In this document: piece by piece, positions 42,436 to 51,746 of the stretch
Numbering within the stretch: the stretch's first letter is position 1
Layout: each line of letters begins with the position of its first letter
From: Bacillota bacterium
GTDB lineage: Bacteria; Bacillota; Clostridia; Peptostreptococcales; Anaerovoracaceae
NCBI GenBank assembly: GCA_019420305.1
Contig: JAHZHL010000020.1
Location: 140,819 to 204,818 of the forward strand
Direction: 5' to 3'
DNA: 64,000 bases
Translations under genes and position numbers: made by a program
Notes under the pieces: generated by a model
What the model saw: only the letters and a program-made list of their open reading frames with translations
What the model was told of the DNA's origin: nothing
Databases searched by the model: none

Positions 42436-44478
42436 CTACAGCCTGAGGGAAAAATCTTCGCCGAAAAGCTTGATTACACGCCTTCTGAGACCGCTGTAGG
42501 TTTCACTTTCCAGCAGCGGATCTTCTTCTGTAATCCGCTGGGCTTCCTGTTTTACGTCATTTAAAATTTTGATATGCTTTGCCAGATCCGCCAGCAGCAG
42601 ATCCGGAACGCCGTGCTGCCTGGTGCCGAAAATCTCTCCCGGTCCCCGCAGCTTTAAATCCTGTTCGGCTATGTAAAAACCGTCCTGGGACTCGGCCATG
42701 ATCTGCGCTCTCTGCTGGGCGATCTCCGAAGGATTGTGGGAGATCAGAACACAGTAGGAACGATGCGACCCTCGTCCTACCCGCCCCCGCAGCTGGTGGA
42801 GCTGGGCGAGTCCGAAACGTTCCGCGTTTTCAATCACCATAACCGTGGCGTTGGGAACATTGATGCCCACTTCGATGACAACCGTGGAAACCAGCACCTG
42901 GATCTCATTGTTATAAAAACGTTCCATAATCCCGTCTTTTTCCTGCTGTTTCATGGCCCCGTGCAGCAGCGCGGTCTGAGCGCCTTTGAACCGTCCGCTC
43001 AGTTCCTGATACAGCTCTTCCGCCGATTTCACATCCAGCGTTTCCGATTCGTCGATGAGCGGCGCTACCACATAGGCCTGCCTTCCTTTCTGAAGTTCCT
43101 TTTCCACAAAATCATAACAGGCGTTTCGCTGGCTCTGATCAATGGCGCGGGTTATAATTTTCTGCCTTCCCGGCGGAAGCTCATCAATGATGGAAATATC
43201 CAGATCTCCATACAGGATCACCGCCAGGGTTCTTGGAATCGGCGTCGCGGTCATAACCAGCACATGAGGGTTTTCCCCTTTTTCGGAAAGAGCGGTCCTC
43301 TGGTTGACGCCGAACCGGTGCTGCTCGTCGGTAACGACAAGTCCCAGTTTGTGAAAGACCACATCCGGCTGAATAATCGCGTGGGTCCCGACTAAAATCT
43401 GAATCCTTCCCTCCGCAAGTTCCCGCAGCGTTTCCCTCTTTTCTTTCGCGCCCATGCTCCCGGTCAGAAGGCCGACCTTAATCCCGTGGGGAGCGAAGCT
43501 TTTGGAAAGGCCGCTGTAATGCTGCTTTGCCAGAATTTCCGTAGGCGCCATCATAACGCCCTGAAATCCGCTTTTTACTGCTTTGTACAGGGCAATTTCC
43601 GCTACCACCGTCTTTCCGGATCCTACATCGCCCTGCACAAGCCGGTTCATCACATTTCCGGAGGAAAGATCCGCGAGGATCTCTTCGGTTACCCGCTTCT
43701 GGGCCGATGTCAGCTGGTATCCGAGGCCCCTGATATACGCCTCCCCCTTTTCGCCGGGGCTGAACACAATTCCTTTTTTGCCGGAGGAGGAAGCGTTTTT
43801 TGCCGCTAAGAGTCCGGTCTGCAGGGCCAGAAGTTCATCGAAAATAAGCCTGTATTTTCCCTGCAGCAGCGGTTTTCGATCTTCGGGGAAGTGAACGTTG
43901 GCAATGGCGTATTCCAGACTGCAGAGCCGGTTGCGGCTGACAAGATCCGCGGGAAGATATTCTCCGATTTCTCCTGCCGCGCTGAGGGCTGTTTTCTGCC
44001 AGCCGCGCATCTCCTTCTGCGTCAGTCCCGCGGCAAGAGGATATACCGGAAGAATCCCCGAAGACTCTCCCTGTTCCTGTTTTGAAAAGTCCGGATGAAG
44101 CATCTGCATCCGACCCCGGTTCACCGTCGGTTTTCCATAAAAATCATAGACTGTCCCGATTTTAAAGGAATCGGCAAGATACCCTGCCTGAAAAAAAACG
44201 ATTTCCAGCTTTCCGGTGGGATCCTTTACAAGAAGTCTCAGATTCTGCCGCCTTCCTCTGCGGTAGGGATCCTTTACCACCAGCTCCACTTCCGCCCGCA
44301 CCCGAACCGGCTGCTCCTGTTTCAGCTGGGAAATCGGGCAGATGCTCCGCCGATCCTGATACTCTCTGGGAAAAAACATCAGAAAGTCTCCTATAGTCTC
44401 AATCCCCAGACGCTTTAGCGCGGCCTGCTTTTTCGGGCCAACCCCTTTTAATACGCTTACCGGATCCTTTAACTGCAT
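42436..44478 (-). CDS. recG: ATP-dependent DNA helicase RecG
   Basis: A 680-residue RecG. It has an N-terminal wedge/OB domain (about 55-150, PVRVRAEVELVVKDPYRRG), Walker A GDVGSGKT, the DEQHRFG helicase box in place of DEAH, and the C-terminal QLRGRVGR and TRQHG motifs. It remodels stalled forks and Holliday junctions. It directly follows the Asp23-like gene with no gap. In many Firmicutes a fatty-acid kinase gene (yloV/fakA) lies between asp23/yloU and recG; it is absent here. Confidence 0.97.
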   Translation of the reverse strand: MQLKDPVSVLKGVGPKKQAALKRLGIETIGDFLMFFPREYQDRRSICPISQLKQEQPVRVRAEVELVVKDPYRRGRRQNLRLLVKDPTGKLEIVFFQAGYLADSFKIGTVYDFYGKPTVNRGRMQMLHPDFSKQEQGESSGILPVYPLAAGLTQKEMRGWQKTALSAAGEIGEYLPADLVSRNRLCSLEYAIANVHFPEDRKPLLQGKYRLIFDELLALQTGLLAAKNASSSGKKGIVFSPGEKGEAYIRGLGYQLTSAQKRVTEEILADLSSGNVMNRLVQGDVGSGKTVVAEIALYKAVKSGFQGVMMAPTEILAKQHYSGLSKSFAPHGIKVGLLTGSMGAKEKRETLRELAEGRIQILVGTHAIIQPDVVFHKLGLVVTDEQHRFGVNQRTALSEKGENPHVLVMTATPIPRTLAVILYGDLDISIIDELPPGRQKIITRAIDQSQRNACYDFVEKELQKGRQAYVVAPLIDESETLDVKSAEELYQELSGRFKGAQTALLHGAMKQQEKDGIMERFYNNEIQVLVSTVVIEVGINVPNATVMVIENAERFGLAQLHQLRGRVGRGSHRSYCVLISHNPSEIAQQRAQIMAESQDGFYIAEQDLKLRGPGEIFGTRQHGVPDLLLADLAKHIKILNDVKQEAQRITEEDPLLESETYSGLRRRVIKLFGEDFSLRL

Positions 44479-44865
44479 CTATCTCGTCACCTCGATATGT
44501 CTTGGAGCAATATGCTTGGAAATCATCCCTGTCACAACAACTGCCACGCTGTTTGGCTCCATAGCGGTCATTTCCCGTACCCGCCTGTGAATTTCATCCA
44601 CCAGCTGGTTGGTCACGCGGGTGATACTGGTTCCAAACCGCAGAACGACAAAAATACGGATATCCAGTCCCTGTTCCGTAAGGTTGATCTCCATATTGCT
44701 GATTTCGTCCATTCCTCCGATTTTGGAAACAAGGCCCGGCACTTTGCCTTTATGGTTGGAAATGATCACTTTTCCTTCAAATTCGTCAATGACGTCTGTA
44801 ATGATTTTTCCAATCACGGATTTTGTAATCGTAATCGTTCCGAATTCCGTTTCTACTGTAATCAA
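44479..44865 (-). CDS. Asp23/Gls24 family envelope stress response protein (YloU-like)
   Basis: A 128-residue Asp23/Gls24 protein with the typical start ITVETEFGTITITKSVIGKI and the VRFG-type amphipathic strand (RIFVVLRFGTSI). It is soluble and probably peripheral at the membrane. Its stop abuts the recG ATG. YloU-type genes lie near rpmB and recG in many Firmicutes, as here. The molecular role is not settled. Confidence 0.9.
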   Translation of the reverse strand: MITVETEFGTITITKSVIGKIITDVIDEFEGKVIISNHKGKVPGLVSKIGGMDEISNMEINLTEQGLDIRIFVVLRFGTSITRVTNQLVDEIHRRVREMTAMEPNSVAVVVTGMISKHIAPRHIEVTR

Positions 44866-44960
44866 AATTCGCTCCTCCTGATAGTTTTATCTATTTTAAC
44901 ATAATTAAACGTCTCTGCACAATCTCCGAAAGAAAATCATAATCTGTAAAAGGTGATGCT

Positions 44961-45152
44961 ATGAATCGGAATAAATGTAAGAAACGTAAACATAAACGGC
45001 CTCCGTGCCGGCACGATGTCAAAGATATGGGATTCGTGCTGCTTGTGTTCGGAGTTGTCACAATCTGCGCCTTTTTCCTCCCGGTAAAAGCGTGGATTCT
45101 GCTGCTGGGCTGTCTGCTGCTGATCTGCGGAATCCGCCTTTACTGTAAATGA
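44961..45152 (+). CDS. Small membrane protein with basic N-terminus
   Basis: A 63-residue protein with a Cys/Lys/Arg/His-rich N-terminus (MNRNKCKKRKHKRPPCRHD) and two hydrophobic helices (about 24-42 and 44-60). AAAGGTGATG precedes the ATG. A terminator follows directly. It is the only plus-strand gene between 13.7 and 49.3 kb. It could be a sporulation-type small membrane protein, but I recognise no family. Confidence 0.6.
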   Translation: MNRNKCKKRKHKRPPCRHDVKDMGFVLLVFGVVTICAFFLPVKAWILLLGCLLLICGIRLYCK

Positions 45153-45187
45153 AAAGACCCGCCGCTTGCGGCAGGTCTTGCTTTTTC
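45153..45187. terminator. Bidirectional terminator between small membrane gene and rpmB
   Basis: AAGACC, CCGC, GCGG and GGTCTT form a nested hairpin with A and T runs on both sides, lying between two convergent stops. Confidence 0.85.
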
Positions 45188-45188
45188 A

Positions 45189-45380
45189 TTAAATGGCACG
45201 GTTTACTTTGTTTGACCGGATGCATCTGGTACAAACTTTGGCTTTTCTTACTGTTCCGTTTTCTTCAATCCGGATCGTCTGAATGTTCGCGTTCCATTTT
45301 CTTCTTGTGTGTCTGTTGGAATGAGACACATTGTTTCCGGAAACCTGGCCTTTGCCACAAATTTCACATTTTCTTGACAT
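45189..45380 (-). CDS. rpmB: 50S ribosomal protein L28
   Basis: A 63-residue L28 with the zinc-binding form of the family: Cys5, Cys8 (CEIC) and Cys52, Cys55 (CTRC). SHSNRHTRRKWNANIQ is typical. It is a structural large-subunit protein. GGAGGTGCGG precedes the ATG. Presence of all four cysteines means it needs zinc. Confidence 0.97.
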   Translation of the reverse strand: MSRKCEICGKGQVSGNNVSHSNRHTRRKWNANIQTIRIEENGTVRKAKVCTRCIRSNKVNRAI

Positions 45381-45496
45381 CTACCGCACCTCCTTTAAGT
45401 ATCTTAAGCTTTCGCATGATTACAAATTGATCCGAGAGCACTCGAACAAATGACATTATATCATACAGAAAACCTCTGTACAAGTTCTTTTTTCGC

Positions 45497-46033
45497 CTAA
45501 CTTCCGCTTTTTTCTTCTTTTTTCTCCCACAGAACCAGCCTTCCTTCCTTTCTGGTGGCGTTCAGATCGATAATCCGCTGGTTTCGGCTGCCCCGGAACG
45601 CTAACGTCAGATCCTTTTCCTCTTTTTTAAAGGGCCCGTCGATTAACAGCCGTGTACGCGCCAGGAGCCGGGCTGTATCCTCGTCGGTTTCGGCTTTTTC
45701 CCGCAGCTGTTCGTATGTATATCCGGAAAAGGTTACAATATCCAGACCTCTTTTTTCCACTTCCTCCGCCAGATCCGCAAAGGCGCCGGCCTGGCAGAAA
45801 GGTTCTCCCCCGGAAAAGGTCACGCCGGAAAGAAGAGGGTTTTTATCGATTTCTTCCAGTATCCGCGAAAGAGCCACGTCCTTTCCTCCCGCGAAATCAT
45901 GGGTCTGCTGGTTGTGACAGCCCGGACAGTGGTGAGGACATCCCTGGCAGAATACCGTAAAGCGAAATCCCGGTCCGTCTACGATGGATTCCCGGACGAT
46001 TCCCGCCAGCCGGATCGTGCCTGCCTGACTCAT
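45497..46033 (-). CDS. nrdG: Anaerobic ribonucleotide reductase activating protein
   Basis: A 178-residue radical-SAM activase with the cluster motif CPHHCPGC (CX3CX2C) near residues 31-38 and the VTFSGGEPF glycine motif near 72-80. It uses S-adenosylmethionine to install the glycyl radical on NrdD. The ATG overlaps the nrdD stop by four bases (ATGA), so the two are coupled. Confidence 0.96.
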   Translation of the reverse strand: MSQAGTIRLAGIVRESIVDGPGFRFTVFCQGCPHHCPGCHNQQTHDFAGGKDVALSRILEEIDKNPLLSGVTFSGGEPFCQAGAFADLAEEVEKRGLDIVTFSGYTYEQLREKAETDEDTARLLARTRLLIDGPFKKEEKDLTLAFRGSRNQRIIDLNATRKEGRLVLWEKKEEKSGS

Positions 46034-48375
46034 ATCACCTCATACCCTTCCGCTACGTCGTGCTTGACGCGGTCCTTTTCCTCCGCCGCTTTGGCGTTAT
46101 TAAAGCGGTCCACCGTGCCTACCAGATATCCGGTGATTCTGCGGATGCGTTCGAACCCTTCGTCCCCGTCATCTTCTGTGCGATGGCAGTGCGGACATTC
46201 GTTGTCAATAATACCGGTATATCCGCAGACCGGATCCCGGTCTACCGGGTGATTGATGGAACCGTATCCGACTCCGCTTTCCTTCATGCAGCGGACAATG
46301 CGCTCAAAGGCGTCCAGATTTTTGCACGGATCTCCGTCCAGTTCCACATAGGTAATGTGCCCGCCGTTTGTCAGAGCGTGATACGGCGCTTCCAGCCGGA
46401 TTTTGTCAAAAGCGGAAATGTTGTAATATACCGGGATGTGGAAGGAGTTGGTATAATATTCCCGATCCGTCACACCCTCAATCACGCCGAACCTTTTCCG
46501 GTCAATCCGCACAAAGCGGCCGGACAGTCCCTCCGCCGGCGTCGCGATCAGCGAATAATTGAATCCGGTTCTTGCTGTGGCCTCGTCCATACGCTTTCTC
46601 ATGTACCCGATGATTTCCAGGCCAAGGCTCTGCGCCTCTCTGCTCTCGCCGTGATGCGCGCCGATGAGAGCTTTCAGAGTCTCCGCGAGTCCGATGAATC
46701 CCACCGTCAGGGTTCCGTGCTTTAAGACCTCCGCCACCGAATCGTTAGGCTTCAGCTTGTCCGAATCCAGCCAGATGCCCTGACCCATAAGGAACGGATA
46801 GTTTTTCGCCTTCTTGGACGCCTGAATCTTATAGCGTTCCATCAGCTGATCCACACACAGGCTCAGCTTGCGATCCAGATCTTCGAAGAACAGATCAATG
46901 TCGCCGTGAGCCTTGATGGCGATTCTCGGCAGATTGATCGAGGTGAAGCTCAGATTGCCTCTGCCTCCCACCACCTGCCGCTCCGGATCGTAAGCGTTGG
47001 CCATAACTCTTGTACGGCATCCCATGTAGGCGGCTTCTGTATTGTGATCGCCTTCTTTATAGAACTGCAGGTTAAAAGGCGCGTCAATGAAGGAGAAGTT
47101 CGGAAACAGTCTCTTTGCCGATACTCTGCAGGCCAGCTTGAAGAGGTCGTAGTTGGGATCTTCCGGATTGTAGTTGACGCCTTCCTTTATTTTGAAAATA
47201 TGAATCGGGAAAATCGCCGTCTCCCCGTTGCCCAGTCCCGCTTCTGTGGCCAGCATAATGTTCTCCGTTACCATCCGCCCCTCAGGAGACGTGTCCGTAC
47301 CGTAATTAATTGAGGAAAACGGAATCTGCGCGCCCGCCCGGGAGTGCATGGTATTCAGATTATGAACAAAGGCTTCCATAGCCTGATAGGTGGCCCGCCG
47401 GATCTCCTTGTTGGCGTATTTGGTCGCCCGTTCCTGGAGACGTCCGATCTCCTCTTCCTCGCAGAATTCTTTCAGATATTCCCGCTCTTTTTCCTTATAT
47501 CCGTTGTCATCGGCAAGAATCGGACAGATCCCCTCTTCCTCTTCGATGCTTTTTCCGATCTCCATGGCTTTGTCCACGCCGTTGTCAATATCGTAAAGAA
47601 TGTCCAGCATCTTCCCCACATTTTTCCAGTACAGTTTTTTAAAGGTCTTTTTCACGCCGTTTGCCATGCCGTAATCGAAATCCGGAATACTCTGTCCTCC
47701 ATGCTGATCGTTTTGGTTGGACTGAATCGCGATGCAGGCCAGAGCCGCGTAGCTCTGAATATCATTGGGTTCTCTTAAAAAGCCGTGGCCTGTGGAAAAC
47801 CCGCCTTTAAACAGCTTTTCAATATCAATCTGGCAGCAGGTTGTGGTCAGAGTCAGAAAATCCAGATCGTGGATGTGAATATCTCCCTCCCTGTGGGCTT
47901 TCGCGTGCTCCGGCTTTAATACAAACATCTCATAAAACTGCTTTGCTCCCTCGGAACCGTATTTGAGCATGGTTCCCATGGCGGTATCCCCGTCAATATT
48001 GGCGTTTTCTCTTTTGATGTCGTTTTCCGCCGCTTCCTTGAAGGTCAGATCTTCATAAATTTTCATCAGGCGGGTATTCATATCCCGCACTCTGGTCCGC
48101 TCCGCCCGGTACAGAATAAACTCCTTCGCCGTACGCGCGTGTCCGTTTTCAATCAGAACCTTTTCCACCGCGTCCTGAATCTGCTCTACCGTAGGCGTGT
48201 CGTTGTGACGGATTTCCGCCAGATAAAGCTCAACCTGCCTGGCCAGATACATGGCCATATCCTTATCTTTTCCGCCTAATACTTTCGCCGCTTTATAAAT
48301 CGCGTCCGCGATTTTGTTGACATCAAAGTCAACCGTCCTGCCGTCTCGTTTAATAATCTTTTTAATTGAATCCAT
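46030..48375 (-). CDS. nrdD: Anaerobic ribonucleoside-triphosphate reductase
   Basis: A 781-residue class III reductase. An ATP-cone fills residues 1-90 (IKRDGRTVDFDVNKIADAI), then the catalytic barrel. The radical site lies in RRITGYLVGT near the C-terminus (the glycine of this motif). Zinc-site residues before it are CGYTG and CPHC; only three cysteines are seen, with Asp where the first cysteine of the first pair would be and a His right after the last. It makes dNTPs without oxygen, which marks an anaerobe. A promoter and NrdR-like operator lie upstream. Confidence 0.96.
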   Translation of the reverse strand: MDSIKKIIKRDGRTVDFDVNKIADAIYKAAKVLGGKDKDMAMYLARQVELYLAEIRHNDTPTVEQIQDAVEKVLIENGHARTAKEFILYRAERTRVRDMNTRLMKIYEDLTFKEAAENDIKRENANIDGDTAMGTMLKYGSEGAKQFYEMFVLKPEHAKAHREGDIHIHDLDFLTLTTTCCQIDIEKLFKGGFSTGHGFLREPNDIQSYAALACIAIQSNQNDQHGGQSIPDFDYGMANGVKKTFKKLYWKNVGKMLDILYDIDNGVDKAMEIGKSIEEEEGICPILADDNGYKEKEREYLKEFCEEEEIGRLQERATKYANKEIRRATYQAMEAFVHNLNTMHSRAGAQIPFSSINYGTDTSPEGRMVTENIMLATEAGLGNGETAIFPIHIFKIKEGVNYNPEDPNYDLFKLACRVSAKRLFPNFSFIDAPFNLQFYKEGDHNTEAAYMGCRTRVMANAYDPERQVVGGRGNLSFTSINLPRIAIKAHGDIDLFFEDLDRKLSLCVDQLMERYKIQASKKAKNYPFLMGQGIWLDSDKLKPNDSVAEVLKHGTLTVGFIGLAETLKALIGAHHGESREAQSLGLEIIGYMRKRMDEATARTGFNYSLIATPAEGLSGRFVRIDRKRFGVIEGVTDREYYTNSFHIPVYYNISAFDKIRLEAPYHALTNGGHITYVELDGDPCKNLDAFERIVRCMKESGVGYGSINHPVDRDPVCGYTGIIDNECPHCHRTEDDGDEGFERIRRITGYLVGTVDRFNNAKAAEEKDRVKHDVAEGYEVI

Positions 48376-48452
48376 AAGTAATTCCTGCGTCCCCCTTCAA
48401 AGCGGCCTTTGAAAACCGCCTGTATTGTTTAATTTCAACGCTTCGCGCTCCA

Positions 48453-48468
48453 TACTACATCTAGTGGT
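48453..48468 (-). promoter_or_regulatory. NrdR-box-like operator upstream of nrdDG
   Basis: The minus strand reads ACCACTAGATGTAGTA. Its core CACTAGATGTAGT matches 11 of 13 positions of the core CACTATATATAGT. It lies just downstream of the -10, where NrdR would repress. The usual second box at about 31 bp is not evident. Confidence 0.55.
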
Positions 48469-48489
48469 CTTTGGAAGCGGTACATAAAA

Positions 48490-48517
48490 ATTATACATGG
48501 TTTAGATCGGAAGTCAA
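48490..48517 (-). promoter_or_regulatory. nrdDG promoter
   Basis: On the minus strand -35 TTGACT and -10 TATAAT are spaced by 16 bp, about 115 bp upstream of the nrdD start. Confidence 0.7.
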
Positions 48518-48560
48518 GACAGTGAAGCAATCTTTTTTTCTATTCTTCATCCGCAAATGC

Positions 48561-48600
48561 AAAAAAAGACTGCCGGGCTTGATTCCTCAAACTCGGCAGG
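48561..48600 (-). terminator. Terminator after the GNAT gene
   Basis: The stem CTGCCG/CGGCAG with further partial pairing is followed on the minus strand by TCTTTTTTT. It separates the acetyltransferase from nrdDG. Confidence 0.75.
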
Positions 48601-48629
48601 TTTCCGATCCTGTCTTACTTTTCTTTTCG

Positions 48630-49169
48630 CTACCTGTCATGAACCTTCTCAAAGAACTCGGAACGCAGCATAGACATTAAATGAAGGTCGTAATACTTCC
48701 CGTTTTTCTTGGCGGCATTCCTCGCGGTGCCTTCACTTTGAAATCCCATTTTTTCATAGAGAGCCGCGGCAGCTTTATTTCCGGTATAATAGTCCAGCGT
48801 CACCCGCTCCATATGCAGGAACACAAAGCAGTACTCCAGAAGCTCGCCCATCAGTTCCTTTCCGAACCCGACCTTCCGGTTTGCCTCCCCCGCGATATAA
48901 AGCTTTGTGATATCGAGGGAATCGCTCTTCGGATCCAACCTGCTGATACAGATTCTTCCGATAGGCTGCTGTATCTCTTTTTTCACTACGGTGAACTGAA
49001 GCTTTGACGGATCCTGCTTGTCCAGAATCCACTCTTCCACGATTTCCGGATAGGAACGGTCATCCTCATAGCTGAGAAACCGGGTTACCTCCGGATCGGT
49101 CTCCCACCTGGCGAAATATTCGCAGTCCTCGAAAACAGTATCTCTGATGATTAAATTTTTTGTCTCCAT
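48630..49169 (-). CDS. GNAT family N-acetyltransferase (RimJ/RimL type)
   Basis: A 179-residue acetyltransferase. It has the RimJ-like start METKNLIIRDTVFEDCEYFARW, the cofactor-binding region NRKVGFGKELMGELLEYCF near 112-130 and the terminal KMGFQSEGTARNA motif. It transfers an acetyl group from acetyl-CoA to an amine; the substrate (ribosomal N-terminus, polyamine, antibiotic) cannot be told. It is transcribed away from the lipoprotein gene at 49300. Confidence 0.88.
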   Translation of the reverse strand: METKNLIIRDTVFEDCEYFARWETDPEVTRFLSYEDDRSYPEIVEEWILDKQDPSKLQFTVVKKEIQQPIGRICISRLDPKSDSLDITKLYIAGEANRKVGFGKELMGELLEYCFVFLHMERVTLDYYTGNKAAAALYEKMGFQSEGTARNAAKKNGKYYDLHLMSMLRSEFFEKVHDR

Positions 49170-49299
49170 ATTGCTCGTTTCCCCCTTAAAGGAAATTGTT
49201 AAGATTTCGTGAAATCTCGTAAAAAGCTCTACCTTTGTAAAACACTATATGCTATTATTATATAGGATTTTCAATAATAAACAAGGAGAAATTCAAATT

Positions 49300-50697
49300 A
49301 TGAAGCGATTTTTTCCCATCCTACTGATTTCGGCATTTACTGCCGTTTTTCTTCTTTTTACAGGCTGTGGCAGCCAGGGAGAAGGAAACGAAGTTTCCAT
49401 AAAAGACCGGATGGATCAGAACTATGAACAGATCACACAGGCATCCGAAAACGCCGAAACCTTCCAGGTGATCGCGGATTCGCTTTCTTCCTGGGCAAAG
49501 GAAAATAGTCTGACCGTTAAATCATCCGGTGAACAGTATATCGTTTTGTCAAAAACCGCGTCTTCCGGTTATGAAGACTCTGAAGATTTTACATTCCACG
49601 CCAGCGTGTCACTGGATACGCCGGAGGAGAAAAGCGAAGATCTGCAGAGTGTATCTGCCGTCATGACGGCTTTAAACGGCGCGCGGCAGCATGGGGAATT
49701 GACCGGTATCATCACCTTTGAAAAAGGGGGAAGACCCATTGGCGCCAGCGCTTTGGGCAAGGAGTATCTAAACACGGATAATTTCATCAGCGTGAATGAC
49801 GGCAATTCCACGGAGCTTATTAACAGCATCGCGGCGTCTTCCAATGTAATGGCCTCCAAAAAGCTGGACATGGTTTCGCCCCGGTACACAAAGGCGTATC
49901 GGATCGTTTTAGAAGGGACCCCTTATAAAAGCCCTTACACACACCGCGGCGAATATCCCAACGCCATAAAAACCATCGGGGATCTTCTGGCCTCCTGCCA
50001 GAGTTCCGGAGTTCTCTTTGAACTGGCGTCCTTTAACGGCGGAACCGACGTAGATCTGTATCCGCGGCGGGCGGAAGCGGTGATTGTTTTGCAGGAGAAT
50101 GATGTGGCAAGTTTTACCAGCCGATTTGAGAATTCTTATGAAAATGTAGCGGAATATTATGGAGACCTCGACGAATCGTTTGAATATACCATGACGGAAA
50201 TCGATCTGCCGGCTCGGGTCATCGCGGATGACGATACTGCTAATATTGTTAGTCTGATGTACACCATTATAAACGGTGCCTATTACCGTTCCGAGGATGA
50301 TGAAGTAACCGCCTTTTCCAATATCGGAAAAATTTCCACGAAAAACCGCTCTTTCCGTATGCAGATTAACGCCAAGAGTCTGGAAAACACCATAATGGAC
50401 GAAATGCATACGGTCTTTGAGACAACCTGCGGACTTTGCGACGTCAATTACAGCGAACTGTCCATAACCGGGCTGTGGTACGCCTCACCGGAGACTCCTT
50501 TGATCGAGGCGCTGAGCCGGGGAATGAACACAGAGCCCGCCGGAACATTGGAAAACAAAGCGGCTTCGGTCTTTCTTGACAAGAAAGAAGACTTGAATCT
50601 GGTTGTATGGAACACGGATATTGAAGACGCCGAGGATAATCTTTCCGTGATACTGGATTATATGGCAAGCTTTGGAAAAGAAAACCAGCAGCAATAG
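49300..50697 (+). CDS. Lipoprotein of unknown function
   Basis: The start at 49300 (MKRFFPILL) follows AAGGAGAA. The 465-residue product has a signal peptide with lipobox FTGC near residue 23. The mature protein is acidic and mixed alpha/beta, with a repeated theme of conserved strand-helix segments (ADSLSSWAKENSLTV early, HTVFETTCGLCDVNYSE late). I recognise no family and it may have two related halves. It stands alone on the plus strand, between a divergent GNAT gene and a strong terminator. Extracytoplasmic role unknown. Confidence 0.8.
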   Translation: MKRFFPILLISAFTAVFLLFTGCGSQGEGNEVSIKDRMDQNYEQITQASENAETFQVIADSLSSWAKENSLTVKSSGEQYIVLSKTASSGYEDSEDFTFHASVSLDTPEEKSEDLQSVSAVMTALNGARQHGELTGIITFEKGGRPIGASALGKEYLNTDNFISVNDGNSTELINSIAASSNVMASKKLDMVSPRYTKAYRIVLEGTPYKSPYTHRGEYPNAIKTIGDLLASCQSSGVLFELASFNGGTDVDLYPRRAEAVIVLQENDVASFTSRFENSYENVAEYYGDLDESFEYTMTEIDLPARVIADDDTANIVSLMYTIINGAYYRSEDDEVTAFSNIGKISTKNRSFRMQINAKSLENTIMDEMHTVFETTCGLCDVNYSELSITGLWYASPETPLIEALSRGMNTEPAGTLENKAASVFLDKKEDLNLVVWNTDIEDAEDNLSVILDYMASFGKENQQQ

Positions 50698-50720
50698 CCT
50701 CCAATACAGGCTCCTATCAG

Positions 50721-50760
50721 AAAAGAGGGAACCTCCTTTTACCGGGAGATTCCCTCTTTC
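50721..50760. terminator. Bidirectional terminator between lipoprotein and DUF4340 genes
   Basis: AAAAGAGGGAA and TTCCCTCTTT pair, with an inner CTCC/GGGAG stem and A/T runs on either side, between convergent genes. Confidence 0.9.
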
Positions 50761-50777
50761 CGTTTCTATCTTTTGAT

Positions 50778-51728
50778 CTAATCAAAGGAAATCAACTTTT
50801 CGGTATCCGAGACAAAGACTTTGTAGATCATCTTCGATCCTTTCAGCTGCAGATAAACATAATCGCTTTCCTCTTCTTCAAATACGGTTCCCAGATAAAA
50901 GACCTGTGTCTTTTCCTCTCCGGAATCCGTATCCTCATAAACCGCGGTCACTTCTCTGCGGGCCTTTTGATTCAGTCCGTACTGCTTTCGTTCCCCGTTT
51001 TTGACATTATAAGTTACGCAGGTATCCAGAGAAAGGCCGGAAAGCTCGCTTCCGTAAGTGGTCAGATCTTCGTCTTCCTCGTCCTCTTCATCCCCTGTCG
51101 ACTTACAGCTGTCCAGAACCTTTCCATTTTTGCGGATTGTGATTTCCTTAAGGTTGGAACTATCAATTTCCGGAAAAGTTTCGTTCTGAATCAGAGAGGT
51201 TTCATCGAAAATCAGAGAGTCCAGCACCGAACTTCCAATGGTGAAAATCGTTTCTCCCCCATCCGCTGTAATATAGTACTCCGAATCTTCCGAATCGGAC
51301 GTGTCCCCGATTTGGACGACCGTCTCCTTCCCGTTCTCATCCGTAAGCCGGATCTCGTAGGCAGGGTCATCCAATCCGTAAGACGCCATTTCTTCCGCTC
51401 CCGTCAGCCGGCGCGTGCCTTCCAGCTTTGAAAATTCGTCTACCGCGTCCTCCGCGCAGCTCTGCTTGAGAGGGAGCTCCCGATCTCCCTCATAATACCA
51501 GGCATCCGCTTCTTTCGTAAATTCCATCGTTTCGGAGGTATCACTGTAGCGGATGGAAGAAATAGAATCTCCGTCCAGATTGGTGATTTCCAGCTTTTCC
51601 GAGGCTTCCCGGCTCTCTTTTTTATAACTCCAGTCCTGATAGGCTTCGATAGCCAGGTAGGCCGCTGCCAGCGCGAGCAGAACCGCGGCGAGAAGCAGAA
51701 ATTGTTTTTTCTTTGACATGTGTTTCAT
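50778..51728 (-). CDS. DUF4340 domain protein of a Gld-like ABC system
   Basis: A 316-residue protein with one N-terminal membrane helix (about 10-28) and an extracytoplasmic, acidic region with the DUF4340 repeat pattern (YGLDDPAYEIRLTDENG, then VVQIGDTSDSEDSEYYIT). The family usually sits at the end of ABC operons with GldF/GldG-like parts, as here. GGAGGGAAACGG precedes the ATG at 51728. It is co-directional with the GldG-like gene, 18 bp away. No substrate is known for this system in non-gliding bacteria. Confidence 0.85.
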   Translation of the reverse strand: MKHMSKKKQFLLLAAVLLALAAAYLAIEAYQDWSYKKESREASEKLEITNLDGDSISSIRYSDTSETMEFTKEADAWYYEGDRELPLKQSCAEDAVDEFSKLEGTRRLTGAEEMASYGLDDPAYEIRLTDENGKETVVQIGDTSDSEDSEYYITADGGETIFTIGSSVLDSLIFDETSLIQNETFPEIDSSNLKEITIRKNGKVLDSCKSTGDEEDEEDEDLTTYGSELSGLSLDTCVTYNVKNGERKQYGLNQKARREVTAVYEDTDSGEEKTQVFYLGTVFEEEESDYVYLQLKGSKMIYKVFVSDTEKLISFD

Positions 51729-51746
51729 TTCCGTTTCCCTCCTTTC

